From Theropithecus gelada (taxonomy: Eukaryota; Chordata; Mammalia; Primates; Cercopithecidae): a stretch of DNA of 64,000 nt. Each line of letters starts with the position of its first letter. The first letter of the stretch is position 1. Shown piece after piece: positions 21,670 through 31,935 of this stretch. The stretch spans positions 109,250,326-109,314,325 of the forward strand of contig NC_037677.1 of assembly GCF_003255815.1 (NCBI RefSeq). Direction: 5' to 3'. The translations under genes were made by a program, and so were the position numbers. A model generated the notes under the pieces. It saw only the letters and a program-made list of their open reading frames with translations, searched no databases and was not told the origin of the DNA.

Positions 21670-23193
21670 AAGAGAACATTGAGATCATCTATTTGGAAAT
21701 TACACATCAGTTATACATCTGGATTGATTTGGTAGCTTTTTATGAAAAAGCTAAAAAAATTTTTCTCCTCTGTTGGACTCAGGGCTTAAGAGTAAAAATT
21801 TAAGAAGTCAAAAATCAGCTTAAACATATTCATTCTCCTTCCATTTTGTTCCCTCTCTTGCTGTCACTAAGGAAAGAAAGTTAATGGTTTGTGCCGAAGC
21901 CTACCTCCATGAAACTAGAGAATGTTTGAAACTTGTCAGAAGATACTATTTGTCATATTCAGTGGCAGTCCTAGCCCATGGCATGCTTCTTTGTTATTGA
22001 TGGCATCATCGTCAGATTTCTGAGAACAGTTCTGGTACCAAGCTCAGTGCACCAGACTAAAATGAGCATCAACCACAATAAATTAATTAAATCATCTTTA
22101 GGGTTAACCGACAATGAAGTTCATGAGAATATTATACATAGTTCAAAAAGAGGTTCATTTCCCCTATGGTACTAGAGAACCAAGAATAATTTTGAATTTA
22201 TTCTGCCTTATTCTGTCTCACTCTGTAAAGATTTGTTGTTGTTATTCTTTTGGTAGGAGGCTTAGACATTCCTTCTACTCAGCAGTCTTTTTAAAATTTT
22301 TATTATTACCCTTTCAGTATTTTGAGCCTCCAACTTTGTAATATAGTTTTCAAAATATGGCATTTTGCTTTCAGACAGGAGTTTCATAGGAGATAAAAAT
22401 TCCTAAATAGATTACCTGATTAACAATTTCTCAGCCTGAGTAAAATGTGTAGTGGGTTTGAGTTTGTCAGTGGGTAAAATATATATCTATTAAATAATTT
22501 CTTTACTCATCTATTAAGAGGTTTCTGGCTTTACCTGCTGTGTATTAACAAATATTTTATTTTTATTTAGGTATTTGGGGTTTTTTTTTTTAAGGTTTCA
22601 GTCACTTTTCCTGTACCTGACGTGGAGAATGGGATTTGCCAGTGATAAATGGGGAAGTTGACTAGCTAACTAATAAAGATTTGTCTTAATCAAGTATGAT
22701 TTGTCAGAACAGGAGCGCACTGGGGTCAGGGCGCGCGCAATGAATTATACAGCATTCACAGGAGGGAAGGACCCGGCAAGAGACCTCATAAATATGCTGC
22801 CATTACCCACTGCTAATTCGTATTCAAAGAGTGCTCTGCACAGCCGGTTTCTAGGTTGCTGAGCTGTTCACCAGTTTCCTGAGCTTTCTGTTTTTGTGAA
22901 AAAAGAAGTTTTTATTCTGTTTGGTATCATCTGGGTTCTCAAGGTGTATCAGTCTTAAAAACTAAGTTGGTACCAATAATTTGAAGTGTGGCTTATTACA
23001 TTACATCGTAAATAATATTAATCTAGTGCCTACTATGGGCTCACGCATCATGCTGGACACAGTGCAGAGGAATCAGATATATAAGGCACAATTTCTGCTA
23101 GAAGAGTTTTCTGATGCTTTCTTATGATTCTCTTCAAGTATTATAAATTCAAGTATGGCTACAAGAGGAAAATGCATCTGCCTCTTTGTTAAA
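21670..23193. other. Repeat-poor intronic block; candidate element at 22690-22880
   Basis: 22700-22870 stands out: a GGGCGCGCGCAATG CpG cluster next to GAATTATACAGC, then CATAAATATGCTGCCATTAC and GCTAATTCGTATTC. 23020-23110 (GTGCCTACTATGGGCTCACG, CTGGACACAGTGCAGAGG) is a weak antisense L2. No exon seen. Confidence 0.4.
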
Positions 23194-23195
23194 TA

Positions 23196-24388
23196 TAGTC
23201 ATGCATTCCTTAATGATGGAGATGCATTCCAAGAAATGCATCCTTAGGCATTTCATCATTGTGCAAATACCATGGAGAGTACTTACACCAATCTAGATGG
23301 CATAGGATCCTGCACGCCTAATGTAATGGTCTAGCCTATTGCTCCCAGGCTGCAAACCTGTATAGTATGTTACTGTACCGAATACTACAGGCAATTGTAA
23401 CACTATGGTAAGGATTTGTAGATTTAAACAGTAAAAATATGGTATAAAAGATAAAAAATGATCCACCTGGACGGGACACTCACCATGAATAAGAATAGAG
23501 GTTAAAGGACAAGAAGTCGCTCTGGGTGAATCAGTGAGTGAGATTGTAAAGGGCGAGGGTATCAGTGTACGCTACTGTAGACTTTATAAACACTGGACAC
23601 TTTGACTACGCTAAATTTGTTTTTTGAATGTTTTTCTTTCTTCAACAATCAATTAACCTTAGCTTGCTGTAACTTTTTTACTTTATAAGCTTTTTAATTG
23701 TTTGATCATTTTGTCATAACGCTTAGCTTAAAACACATTGTACAGCTGTACAAAAATATTTTCTTTCTTTATAGAGCTCATTCTATGAGCTTCTATCTTT
23801 AATTTTTTTTTCCTTTTGTACTTTTTAAACTTTTTTGTTAAAAACTAAGACACAAACACACACATTAGCCTAGGCCTACACAGGGTCAGGATCATCAGTA
23901 TCACTGTCTTCCACCCGCACATCTTGTCCCACTAGAAGATCTGCAGGGCCAATAACATGCTTGGAGCTGTCATCTCCTATGATAACACTGCCTTCTTCTG
24001 GAATACCTCCTGAAGGACCTGCCTGAGGCTGTTCTACTCTTCATGTTTTTTTTTTTTAAAATAAGTGGAAGGAGTACACTCAAAAATAACGATAAAAGCT
24101 ATAGTATAGTAAATTCAAAAACCAATAACATAGTTGTTTATTATGTTATCCAGTATTATGTACTGTGCATAAGTGTATGTGCTATACTTTTATATGACTC
24201 GCAGTGCAGTAACTTTGTTTACACCAGCATCACCACAAACATGACATGAGTAATGCATTGTGCTACAATGTTCAACAGCTACAATGTCACTAGGGATAGG
24301 AATTTTCAGCTCTATTATAATCTCTTTAGGCCACCATCCTATACCTAGTCCCTCGTTGACCAAAACATTGTTATGCAATGCATGACCG
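23196..24388 (-). mobile_element. Tigger2/MER2-like DNA transposon, internally deleted, with TA target sites
   Basis: The left end, TAGTCATGCATTCCTTAATG, and the right end, GTTATGCAATGCATGACCG, are the diverged inverted termini of the MER2/Tigger2 group. TA dinucleotides at 23194-23195 and 24389-24390 are the target duplication of mariner-superfamily elements. Subterminal sequence such as GGTCTAGCCTATTGCTCCCA and TATAGTATGTTACTGTACC follows MER2. At about 1.19 kb it is longer than MER2 (about 0.35 kb) and shorter than Tigger2 (about 2.7 kb), so it is a deletion derivative that kept part of the transposase gene. These elements died out in early primate history or before. Confidence 0.88.
23876..24046 (-). 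pseudogene. C-terminal remnant of a pogo/Tigger transposase
   Basis: Inside the Tigger2-like element, the minus strand reads an uninterrupted acidic tail of about 55 codons, from EQPQAGPSGGIPEEG through DDSSKHVIGPADLL to EDSDTDDPDPV and a TAG at 23876-23878. Acidic C-terminal ends are typical of pogo-type transposases. The CENP-B-like DNA-binding domains and the catalytic DDE core are absent, and an in-frame stop lies just upstream, so it cannot make an active enzyme. Confidence 0.75.
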
Positions 24389-24390
24389 TA

Positions 24391-24895
24391 TGTCCTCTCA
24401 GTGAAGAGTTTTCAAATTAAAAGTACTCTTACTGTTTCTTGCAGTTTGATGTACATTAAATACATAAAAGGTATTTTCTCATGTTTCTGCTAAGCTTGAC
24501 TTTCTAACCTAGGATTCATACTATTCTCATCTGTTTATATGACTAATTGCTTTGATGAGTTAAATTAGTTATTTTTCACAGTCTTTATTTTATAAATTAC
24601 TTCTTTGATTTGAAGAGGTTATTGTTTCTCCTCTTCATATTGAACAATTATAAGTAATGCTGTGCAGCTCAACCAACATTTAAGGCCACCTAATCTGTTA
24701 TATCCAGCTGCTGTTGGGATGATGTCCTTCTTGGCCCTAGAAAGTCAGCAAGGGGAACATTCCTGACTTCAGCACTTCCTTCTTGCTTCAGTGACCTATT
24801 AGATGGTTTTTACATGATATTTTAAATATGACAAAATAGTTTATAATATCTCAATGTCTTAATTGGTAGAAAAATATTGGCATTGTCTCTCTTAG
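24391..24895. other. Intronic sequence, unique
   Basis: AT-rich; no feature recognised. Confidence 0.5.
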
Positions 24896-24911
24896 TGGAA
24901 TAACCCTTCTT

Positions 24912-25209
24912 CTTTTTTTTTTTTTTTTTTTTTTTGAGATGGAGTTTCGCTCTCGTTGCCCAGGCTGGAGTACAGTGGTGCGATCTCGACTCACCACAAC
25001 TTCCACCTCCCCAGGTTCAAGTGATTCTTCTGCCTCAGCCTCCTGAGTAGATGGGATTACAGACATGCACTCAGCTAATTTTTATATTTTTAGTAGAGAG
25101 AGGGTTTCACCATGTTGGCCAAGATGGTCTCAATCTCTTGACCTTGTGATCCGCCCACCTCGGCCTTCCAAAGTGCTGGGATTACAGCCGTGAGCCACCG
25201 TGCCCGGCC
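24912..25209 (-). mobile_element. Full-length Alu with target duplication
   Basis: Antisense Alu with a 23-24-base T tail, ending CCACCGTGCCCGGCC. TGGAATAACCCTTCTT at 24896-24911 corresponds to TGGAATAGCCCTCCTT at 25210-25225. The CTTGACCTTGTGATCCGCC box fits AluSc/Y. Confidence 0.95.
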
Positions 25210-25226
25210 TGGAATAGCCCTCCTTA

Positions 25227-26039
25227 TAGTTGATGATTCCAGCCTTTGTTAGCTGAAACTAATGTCCACATTAAAATACAATAATGGTAGTAATAATTAT
25301 TTTTTAGAACTGTGAGTGTACACTTTCGGTGTGTCAAGGAGGAAATGAATGGGCTTTGAATACCAGGTTACCTTCTTACTTCCAAGGATAGTTCCTCCAG
25401 GAAAGAAAAGGTTGAAATAGAGAGATGGGAAAGTCCACTTCATGCAAGTCTGTTTTATCAAAGGAAAAGTTTTAGCCAAAGGGCTACTACTTGGTATATT
25501 TCTGCAAACTTCCCCAGAACATTAGCCTCAGCCAGAAATAGAAAGGAACACAGTCCTCTGATTGATCTTTTACCACTTAGAAATTGTCATGACTCCTAAC
25601 AGGATGTTTAGAGTAGAGTATGGTTGAATATTTGGAATTCTATAGCGATGGAGATTTCTTTCCTTCAGGTGAAAAAAAGAAAAAAACAGGCAAAGAAAAA
25701 ACAACTCTTTGAGTCAAAGACAATGTAAAGGGATGGAAGTATGGTTGCAGCAGTGCTTAGTTAGAACAATGTCTAAACTTCAGCGTAGACAAGCCCTGAG
25801 TGAAATCAAAGCCTCCCACTGCCATAACACCATGAAGATTTTCACAAGGTGACGCAGATAAATGGATGGGGAAAACAAACCAGAGCAGACACTTCAGTCC
25901 TCAGAAATGAGTGTCCTTCCCATTGGCTGTCACCGACCGTCTCAGTGAGTATGCAGTTGCTGTGTGTCTCACAAAAAACAAAATGCACAAAATCCTGGAA
26001 AGGGAATTGAGGACTCTGAGGGCAGCACAAAGAGTTAGA
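25227..26039. other. Intronic sequence, unique
   Basis: No exon or transposon recognised. An A-rich stretch with AAAAAAAGAAAAAAAC lies at about 25672-25702. Confidence 0.5.
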
Positions 26040-26355
26040 GCCAGTTGTGGAGGCTCACGCCTGTAATCCCAGCCCTTTGGGAGGCCAAGGCAAAAAAGTT
26101 GCTTGAGCCCAGGAGTTTGAGACCAGCCTGGGCAACATGATGAAACTCCATCTCTACAAAACATTTTTTTAAAAAAGTAGCCAGACATGGTGGCATTCAC
26201 TTGTGGTCCCAGCTACTCAGGAGGCTGAGATGGGATGATTGCTTGAGCCCAGGAGGTCAAGGTTGCAGTGAGTCATGTTCATGCCACTGCACTTTAGCCT
26301 GGGCAACAGAGTGAGACCCTGTCTCAAAAAAAAAAATAATAATAATAAATAATAG
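26040..26355 (+). mobile_element. AluJ
   Basis: GCCAGTTGTGGAGGCTCACG through both arms, with GCTTGAGCCCAGGAGTTTGA and GGCAACATGATGAAACTCC (AluJ marks), ending in an A run with TAATAATAATAAATAAT. Confidence 0.92.
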
Positions 26356-26436
26356 GCCCACTGGGCGTAGGAGGCAGACCATGATGTGTCTGTTACGCCC
26401 TACAAGACTCCCCTTGCTTTTCTTTCATTGAAGTAG

Positions 26437-26844
26437 TGTTACCGGTGGAGGGTGTCCAGGTTCTTGGCATCTTGAACAAAGAATTGGACAAAATGCACAA
26501 ACAAAACAAGGAAAGATTTAAGCAACAAAAGCAGAGATTTATTGAAAATGAAAGTACACTCCACAGGTTGGGGGCGACCTGAGCATAGGGGCTCAAGAGC
26601 CCCATTACAGAATGTTCTGGGGTTTAAATACCCTCTAGAGGTTTCCATTTGTTACTTGGTGTACGTCCTCTGTAAATGAAGAGGATAAAGTCCAGTTACA
26701 AAGTCATTTACTCAACGTACACCCTATGTAAATGGAGAGGATATTTTCTGTCCTAGCTGAAGTGTTTCCATTTGATTTGGTTCTAGGAAGTCAGTGAGAA
26801 TCGGCCTTATGTTCCCTGCCTCCAGACCCTATTCTCCTGCCTCA
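26437..26844 (-). mobile_element. Solitary ERV long terminal repeat (class I type), antisense
   Basis: On the minus strand it begins TGAGGCAGGAGAATAGG and ends GGTAACA, the TG...CA form of an LTR of 408 bp. It has a TATTTAAA-type box (the GGGTTTAAATACC palindrome near 26622-26634) and an AATAAA polyadenylation signal (TTTATT on plus at about 26539). Flanking GTAG (26433-26436) and GTAA (26845-26848) look like a 4-bp target duplication with one change. No internal retroviral sequence is attached, so it is a solo LTR left by recombination. I recognise it as an ERV LTR but will not name the family. Confidence 0.8.
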
Positions 26845-27059
26845 GTAAGGGGGAATTTTTTTCATTTTGCTTTGTATTCTTGTCCTTTTATTTGATTGAT
26901 GGCATTCAAAGAGTCATATAATGTCTAGCTTCCTTCTTTGGCATGTGTTTGTGCAAAGTATAGCTCCGAATTGCACAACCAGAATGCCCATGACATTGGC
27001 CACCTATGTGCTGGGGAAGGCACAGTGCACAACAGTGGCCATGTCATCAGCTTAGGGAT

Positions 27060-27255
27060 CAATATGGCTTGGGTCTTGAATACTGGCCAACCTTGGGCAA
27101 ATTACTTAACTTCTCTGAGCCTCAGATTCCTTGTCTTTAAATGGGATTAATAATAATCGACTTCATGTGGTGGTTATGAAGATTAAATGCAGTATCCATT
27201 AAGTGCTTAGCACAGTTGCTAGTATAAAATGCAGCAGTCAATAAATAGTAGCCCA
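27060..27255 (+). repeat. MIR, nearly complete
   Basis: TATGGCTTGGGTCTTGAATA, then CCTTGGGCAAATTACTTAAC, TTCTCTGAGCCTCAGATTCC, TGAAGATTAAATGCAG, AAGTGCTTAGCACAGTTGCT and GTCAATAAATAGTAG follow the sense MIR consensus from core to 3' end. Confidence 0.9.
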
Positions 27256-28230
27256 AAATAAAAACCTTTCCCTGGAGGGGAGCATTCATTGCAGTGTTTT
27301 ATACACAGCCTGTAAGCAATAAACTTTTGTTGGATATATATTGAATGTATGCAGTCATTTTTTCATCCCCCAGGGTTTCAACCTACATGCTTGTTTCCCC
27401 CCCAAAAGAAGTCCCATCCCAACTTGTTAATACTCTTAGGAGGAAGTTTAGTAAAAGACTCAGTTTTAGTGGTTCCCTAATAAAATCTGTTCAGATATAA
27501 TTAAAAATTCTTCCTATAATTATGCTAATAAGTTCAATATACAGCCTGGCTGATGAAGTCTAATAAATTCCCTATTGTATTTAGAAACAATGGTAGCTTT
27601 GTTTTATTCTGTGTTTTAGAGACTCCCAATGTCATAGTGCTTGCTAAGAAAAGCAAACAATAAGTAAACTTTTTTGTTGTTAGGAGTTTTACTAAAAGAA
27701 GTCTCTAAGTGCGTATTTGGTTATGTACTGTCCTTCTAAGGTCACACTAATACTTCAGTTTATAAAATGAATAATTTTTTAGTGTGCTTCACCTGACATT
27801 GACCAGCATTGCCATCTAATAAGCAAGATTTTCAAAATCCGTATTTACTAGCCTTTTCTATAATGTCATAAGGATAGCATAAATATTAAGAAACCTTATC
27901 TCGTTCTATTATTTTTTTTACGAGACAGTAATTTGAGTTCAGTTTAAATCCTTTACCACACATACATCTCAAATTTAGATATAATAATAAGATCACATCA
28001 CCTTAAAACTCTGTCAGAATATACCCTACAGTCATCCATTCTTTTTCTTATACTTTTCTCCATTTATTCACTAGTTCCCTTGTCTTGAGTTTTGTTAGTT
28101 TCCACCTCTCAAAATGTCACTGTCTAAAAATACAAGTCTCTTCTACATTAAAGTTTTTGTCTGCCTCGTGATATAGCATAAATTCTCCCACTTCCTCTGT
28201 AAATTGCTGTGGCTTATGTGTGTGTGTGAA
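27256..28230. other. Intronic sequence; short L2-like end, otherwise unique
   Basis: 27280-27350 (CATTCATTGCAGTGTTTTAT, AGCAATAAACTTTTGTTGGA) is a weak sense L2 3' end. The rest is AT-rich and unrecognised. GTGTGTGTG lies at 28219-28228. Confidence 0.45.
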
Positions 28231-28232
28231 TA

Positions 28233-28305
28233 AAACTTTATTTACAAAAACAGGCCATAGGCTGGATTTGGCTAAATTGCCCTAGCTCGCCAACCCTTAC
28301 AGTGG
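28233..28305. repeat. Fragment of a hAT-type MER element
   Basis: AATAAAACTTTATTTACAAA, then AACAGGCCATAGGCTGGATT, TGGC...CTCGCCAACCC is a common mammalian repeat ending ('ggccggatttggcccgcgggc...gccgaccc'). I place it in the nonautonomous DNA-transposon group without naming the subfamily. Confidence 0.5.
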
Positions 28306-28470
28306 TTCTCAAAACATAGTCTTAGGGAACCAGCATCACCAGCAGCATCTGGATACTTGTTAGAAATGCAGCTTCTTCCCTGCCACCCCCGACCCCCCCG
28401 ACACACACATCTACTGAATTAGAAATTGTGGATTCAGGGCCCAGCAATCTGTGTTTTAACAGTCTCGCCC
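28303..28470 (-). repeat. MER5A-like hAT-Charlie element
   Basis: GTGGTTCTCAAAACATAGTC, CCAGCATCACCAGCAGCATC, TTGTTAGAAATGCAGCTTCT, CTACTGAATTAGAAATTGTG and GGGCCCAGCAATCTGTGTTT match the antisense order of MER5A. A C-rich patch expanded in the middle. Confidence 0.7.
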
Positions 28471-28795
28471 TTTCATTTATCCATTGATTTATGCATTATC
28501 CACTTCCACAAAAAAGATTTGAAGTATCTTACTATAGATAATCAGGTAGGTGTATCAAGAGCAGAAAAAATTAACCCAGATCAGAAGATAGAAACCAAGG
28601 AGTAAAGAGAAGGTGTGTGTATGTGTGGTGGGGTGGGGCAGGGGTGGCAGGGCTCCATGAAGACCTAGAGAAATGCTTTAACAATCAAGGATTAAACTCA
28701 CCCAGGGCTTCCTAGGATTCAGACCAAACAAACATGTTGGATTGCATAGCTTGCCTCAGTCACTAGTACAAAATGAATTCTGCCCTGTACTGTCG

Positions 28796-28851
<56 letters not shown>

Positions 28852-29663
28852 GAAGGGGAGGAAGTGTGATAGTGGTCTTTTAATAAGAAAGCTAAGAAAT
28901 GTGATGAATCCTATTCTTGAAATCAGCCTAAAACTGTATTGATGTATTCCTTGTTTCATATTTTAAGTAAATCTTATGAGTACCAAAGGCCCAGAGCTAA
29001 AAGGGTAAAGATCTGTCCCAGGGCCAGGTATTTTGGACTAGAGAATGTTGAAGAATGAAGGCCTGTGGCCCATAAGAAGGAGTTTGACATGACTGACAGA
29101 CATTTTTAAAGTGTGCATATCTGTGCCCCATATCTAGGGAATTAGCCTACAGTAAGGGGTGCACAACACTGTTTCTTAAAAGCTTCCTAGATGATTCTGG
29201 TGCGCACTAGCACATGAGAATCTTTGCCAGAGTCTGTGATCTTCAAATTTCAGTCATCTCACTCAGGCCTTTAAAGCAAATACACGCAGAAAATCCGAGA
29301 ATGAGAGCACTAGCTGGAAGCTGAAAAGTGGAGAACTCCAAAAATTACCATTTGTCAATTGAGAAAAGGTCCCAGTGCCATAGATCCAGGAGAGCAAGTG
29401 GGTCTTATCCCCTGTGCCAACCCTGACCAGCTGGAGTTGACTGCCTGGGGTGTTTCGAGGAGAAGGTTTGTGGCAAGGTGTGTTCAGGGCACCACTGTGA
29501 TTGATGGACTATACCTGCCAGCTGTTTGGTGGTTAGGAGCTGTGGCATGTACGGCATGTGTTTGTTGACCTTATTCTCAGGGTTAGATAAATGAATAGAA
29601 GAAATAACATTTTGTTGAAAAATTCAGTAAACTGACTTACTTATCTCTCTGAATTTTTCTTCC
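28471..29663. other. Intronic sequence; a TA microsatellite and a short MER5-like piece
   Basis: Contains the TA repeat at 28798-28845 and, at about 29165-29230, AGCTTCCTAGATGATTCTGG then TGCGCACTAGCACATGAGAA, which resembles a MER5/MER20 end. A GTGGGGTGGGGCAGGGGTGG G-rich stretch lies at 28625-28650. Nothing else recognised. Confidence 0.45.
28798..28845. repeat. (AT)n microsatellite, 24 units
   Basis: 48 bases of pure AT/TA dinucleotide. Prone to length change and to extrusion as a cruciform. Confidence 0.97.
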
Positions 29664-29670
29664 CAAACTT

Positions 29671-29802
29671 TTTTTTTTTTTTTTTTTAAATCAGAGTCTT
29701 TCTCTGTCATCCAGGCTGGTCTGGAACCCTTGGGCTCAAGCAATCCTCCTGCCTCAGCCTCCTGAGTTACTGGAGATACAAGAGCATACCATATCCAGAT
29801 AA

Positions 29803-29845
<43 letters not shown>

Positions 29846-29962
29846 GAGAGACAAGGTTTCCCTGCATTGCCCAGGCTCATCTCAAACTCCTGGGCTCAAG
29901 TGATCCTTGATCTGCCTCGGCCTCCCAAAGTGCTGGGATTATAGGCTACCACACCCAGCCTA
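29671..29962 (-). mobile_element. AluJ with internal deletion and target duplication
   Basis: Antisense Alu. CATCCAGGCTGG jumps directly to TCTGGAACCCTTGGGCTCAA, so part of the right arm is missing. The middle linker has grown into a CTTTT-rich run at 29808-29845. CAAACTT at 29664-29670 and CAAACTTT at 29963-29970 are the target duplication. Confidence 0.9.
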
Positions 29963-30072
29963 CAAACTTTATTTCTCGAATTTTAAGCCAGCTTTAATGT
30001 CAGTCTTCTCACTTCCTCAATTTTCCCTTCTCATGATTTCCTGCAGGATATTTCTTGAAACTTGATCATCCT

Positions 30073-30478
30073 TGATGTGGTTTGGATCTTTGTCCCCACA
30101 AAATCTCATGCCCAAATGCTAATCCTCTGAGTTAGAGGTGGGCCCTGGTGGGAGGTGATTGGATCATGGGGGTGGTTTCTCATGGTTTAGTGCCATCCCC
30201 TCAATGCCGTTCTCGTGATAGCAAGGGAGTTAGTTATTGTGAGATCAGGTTGTTTAAAAGTGGGTAGCACCTTCCCCTCACTCTCTTGGTCCTGCTCCTG
30301 CCGTGTTAAGCCAGGCCCACCTCCCCTCTTCGCTTTCCGCCATGACTGAAAGTTCCCTGAGGCCTCCCTGGAAGCAGAAGCCACTATGCTTCCTGTACAG
30401 CCTGCAGAACCGTGAGACAGTTAAACCCCTTTTGTGGCTCGGGTTTATTTTACAGGAATGTGAGAACGGACTAATGCA
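30073..30478 (+). mobile_element. MaLR solo LTR (MST/THE1 type) with 5-bp target duplication
   Basis: TGATGTGGTTTGGATCTTTG, TGGATCATGGGGGTGG, GTTCTCGTGATAGCAAGG, CTTTCCGCCATGACTG and TGTGAGAACGGACTAATGCA are the LTR boxes of the MaLR group in sense order. Length is 406 bp. Flanking ATCCT at 30068-30072 and 30479-30483 is an exact 5-bp target duplication, as expected for ERVL-MaLR. No internal region remains. Confidence 0.92.
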
Positions 30479-30483
30479 ATCCT

Positions 30484-30839
30484 TTAGGTAAAAACGTTGT
30501 ATTTCTCACAGCTCAAATATAGCAGCATGTATGTGTAAGGCCTGTTCCCTTCCTGTATGCATTGTCCTCTATTTTTCAGGTTTAATAACTTTACTTTTTC
30601 CATTTATTCAATATATCTATACTTTCTTCCCCTATTTTAGCCTAGGTATCTTCTTTCTTTCTGTGTGCTCAGAAGAGTCAAGATATATAAAAATACTATA
30701 TAAAACATAACATTTTAAATTTATGAGTCAGTGTAAACATTTGTCCAGGCTTTGAGTTGGGATACATATTAGGTTTTTTTTAAAAAATAAGAGGTATAAG
30801 AAGACAGTAACTTCTTCCAGATGAGTTCTAAATATTTTG
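30484..30839. other. Intronic sequence, unique
   Basis: AT-rich with a TTTCTTTCT run; no feature recognised. Confidence 0.5.
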
Positions 30840-31095
30840 TATGAATCAAAAATAACTCTTTGCCACCCCCTACCTCACACATATATAATGTACAAAAATT
30901 AAATCAAAATGGATCAAAGACCCAAGTCTCAGAACTAAAACTATAAAACTCTTAGAAGAAAATATAGGGACAAATCTTCATGGCGTGAAGTTGGCAATGC
31001 ATTCTTAGGTATGACAGCGAAAGCACAAGCAACAGAAGAAAAAATCAGATTAGACTTTATGAAAGTTAAAAACTTTTATGTATCAAAGAACACTA
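30840..31095 (+). pseudogene. L1 ORF2 internal fragment (older L1M/L1P type)
   Basis: TACAAAAATTAAATCAAAAT, GGATCAAAGACCCAAGTCTC, TAAAACTCTTAGAAGAAAAT and AGACTTTATGAAAGTTAAAA follow the sense ORF2 segment between the reverse transcriptase and the C-terminus. Both ends are abrupt: no 3' UTR or tail, and it stops at a palindromic microsatellite. No frame is open throughout. Confidence 0.85.
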
Positions 31096-31100
31096 TATAT

Positions 31101-31142
31101 TGTGTGTGTGTGTGTGTATATATATATATACACACACACATA
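31101..31142. repeat. Palindromic (TG)n(TA)n(CA)n microsatellite
   Basis: Eight TG units, seven TA units and five CA units, then TATATGTATG. TG on one side pairs with CA on the other around the TA centre, so the tract is self-complementary. Confidence 0.95.
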
Positions 31143-31394
31143 TATGTATGCCTTAAAACGGAACAACAAAAAGATGTGTAGTATTAGGATGCCTTGTCCT
31201 CCACATTGTTATGCATGTTTGTTTTCTTTTTAATTTGTTTTTGTTGTTGTTAATGCAAAGATCAAAGGCCTAGGAGTCGGGAGACTTAGGATCATGGTTG
31301 CAGCTCTGCAGGTAATGAGCAGCATGATCTGGGTGATCTTGGAGACCTCCACCTCCCAACTTCCCACATTCTAGTTTGCTCATTTGCTCAATTA

Positions 31395-31700
31395 CTTTAT
31401 TTATTTATTTATTTTTTCCAAGAGACAGGGTCTAACTCTGTCACCCACGCTGGAGTGCAGTGGCTCGGTCATAGCTCGCTGCAGCCTCAATCTCCTGACC
31501 TCAAGTGATCCTCCCACCTTAGCCTAACAAGTAGCTGATACCACAGGCATGCCCCACCACGCCCGGCTACTTTTTGCTTTTTTAAGAGATGGTGATCTCA
31601 CTGTGTTGCCCAGGATGGTCTCAATCTCCTGGCCTCAAGTGATCCTCCCAGCTCAGCCTCCCAAAGCACTGGTATTACAAGCATGAGCCACCACGCCCAG
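31395..31700 (-). mobile_element. AluJ with target duplication
   Basis: Antisense Alu from a TTTATTTATTTATT tail to CACCACGCCCAG. GCTCGCTGCAGCCTCAATCT and CTCAAGTGATCCTCC are AluJ-type. GCTCATTTGCTCAATTAC (about 31378-31394) and CTCATTTACACCATTAC (from 31701) look like decayed target copies. Confidence 0.9.
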
Positions 31701-31789
31701 CTCATTTACACCATTACTTTTACAGCCCACATTTGTTCTAAAAGTCTTTGATTCTATTGTTATAAATTTTTAAAGAACTTGACCATATT

Positions 31790-31935
31790 TTTAAGTTGAG
31801 TGGTTCCAATGAACAAAAATTTCCAAAGCACCTGCATATGTCCTATACTGCCTCTTAAAATGCGGCGTATACTGAGAGGAATGAGACATGGCCTCGTCTT
31901 TAAAGCCATTTACAGTATATTAGAGAAGAATATAT
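31790..31935 (-). repeat. L2 fragment
   Basis: CCAAAGCACCTGCATATGTC, CTGAGAGGAATGAGACATGG, CCTCGTCTTTAAAGCCATTT, ACAGTATATTAGAGAAGAA follows the antisense L2 end, but is strongly diverged. Confidence 0.4.
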
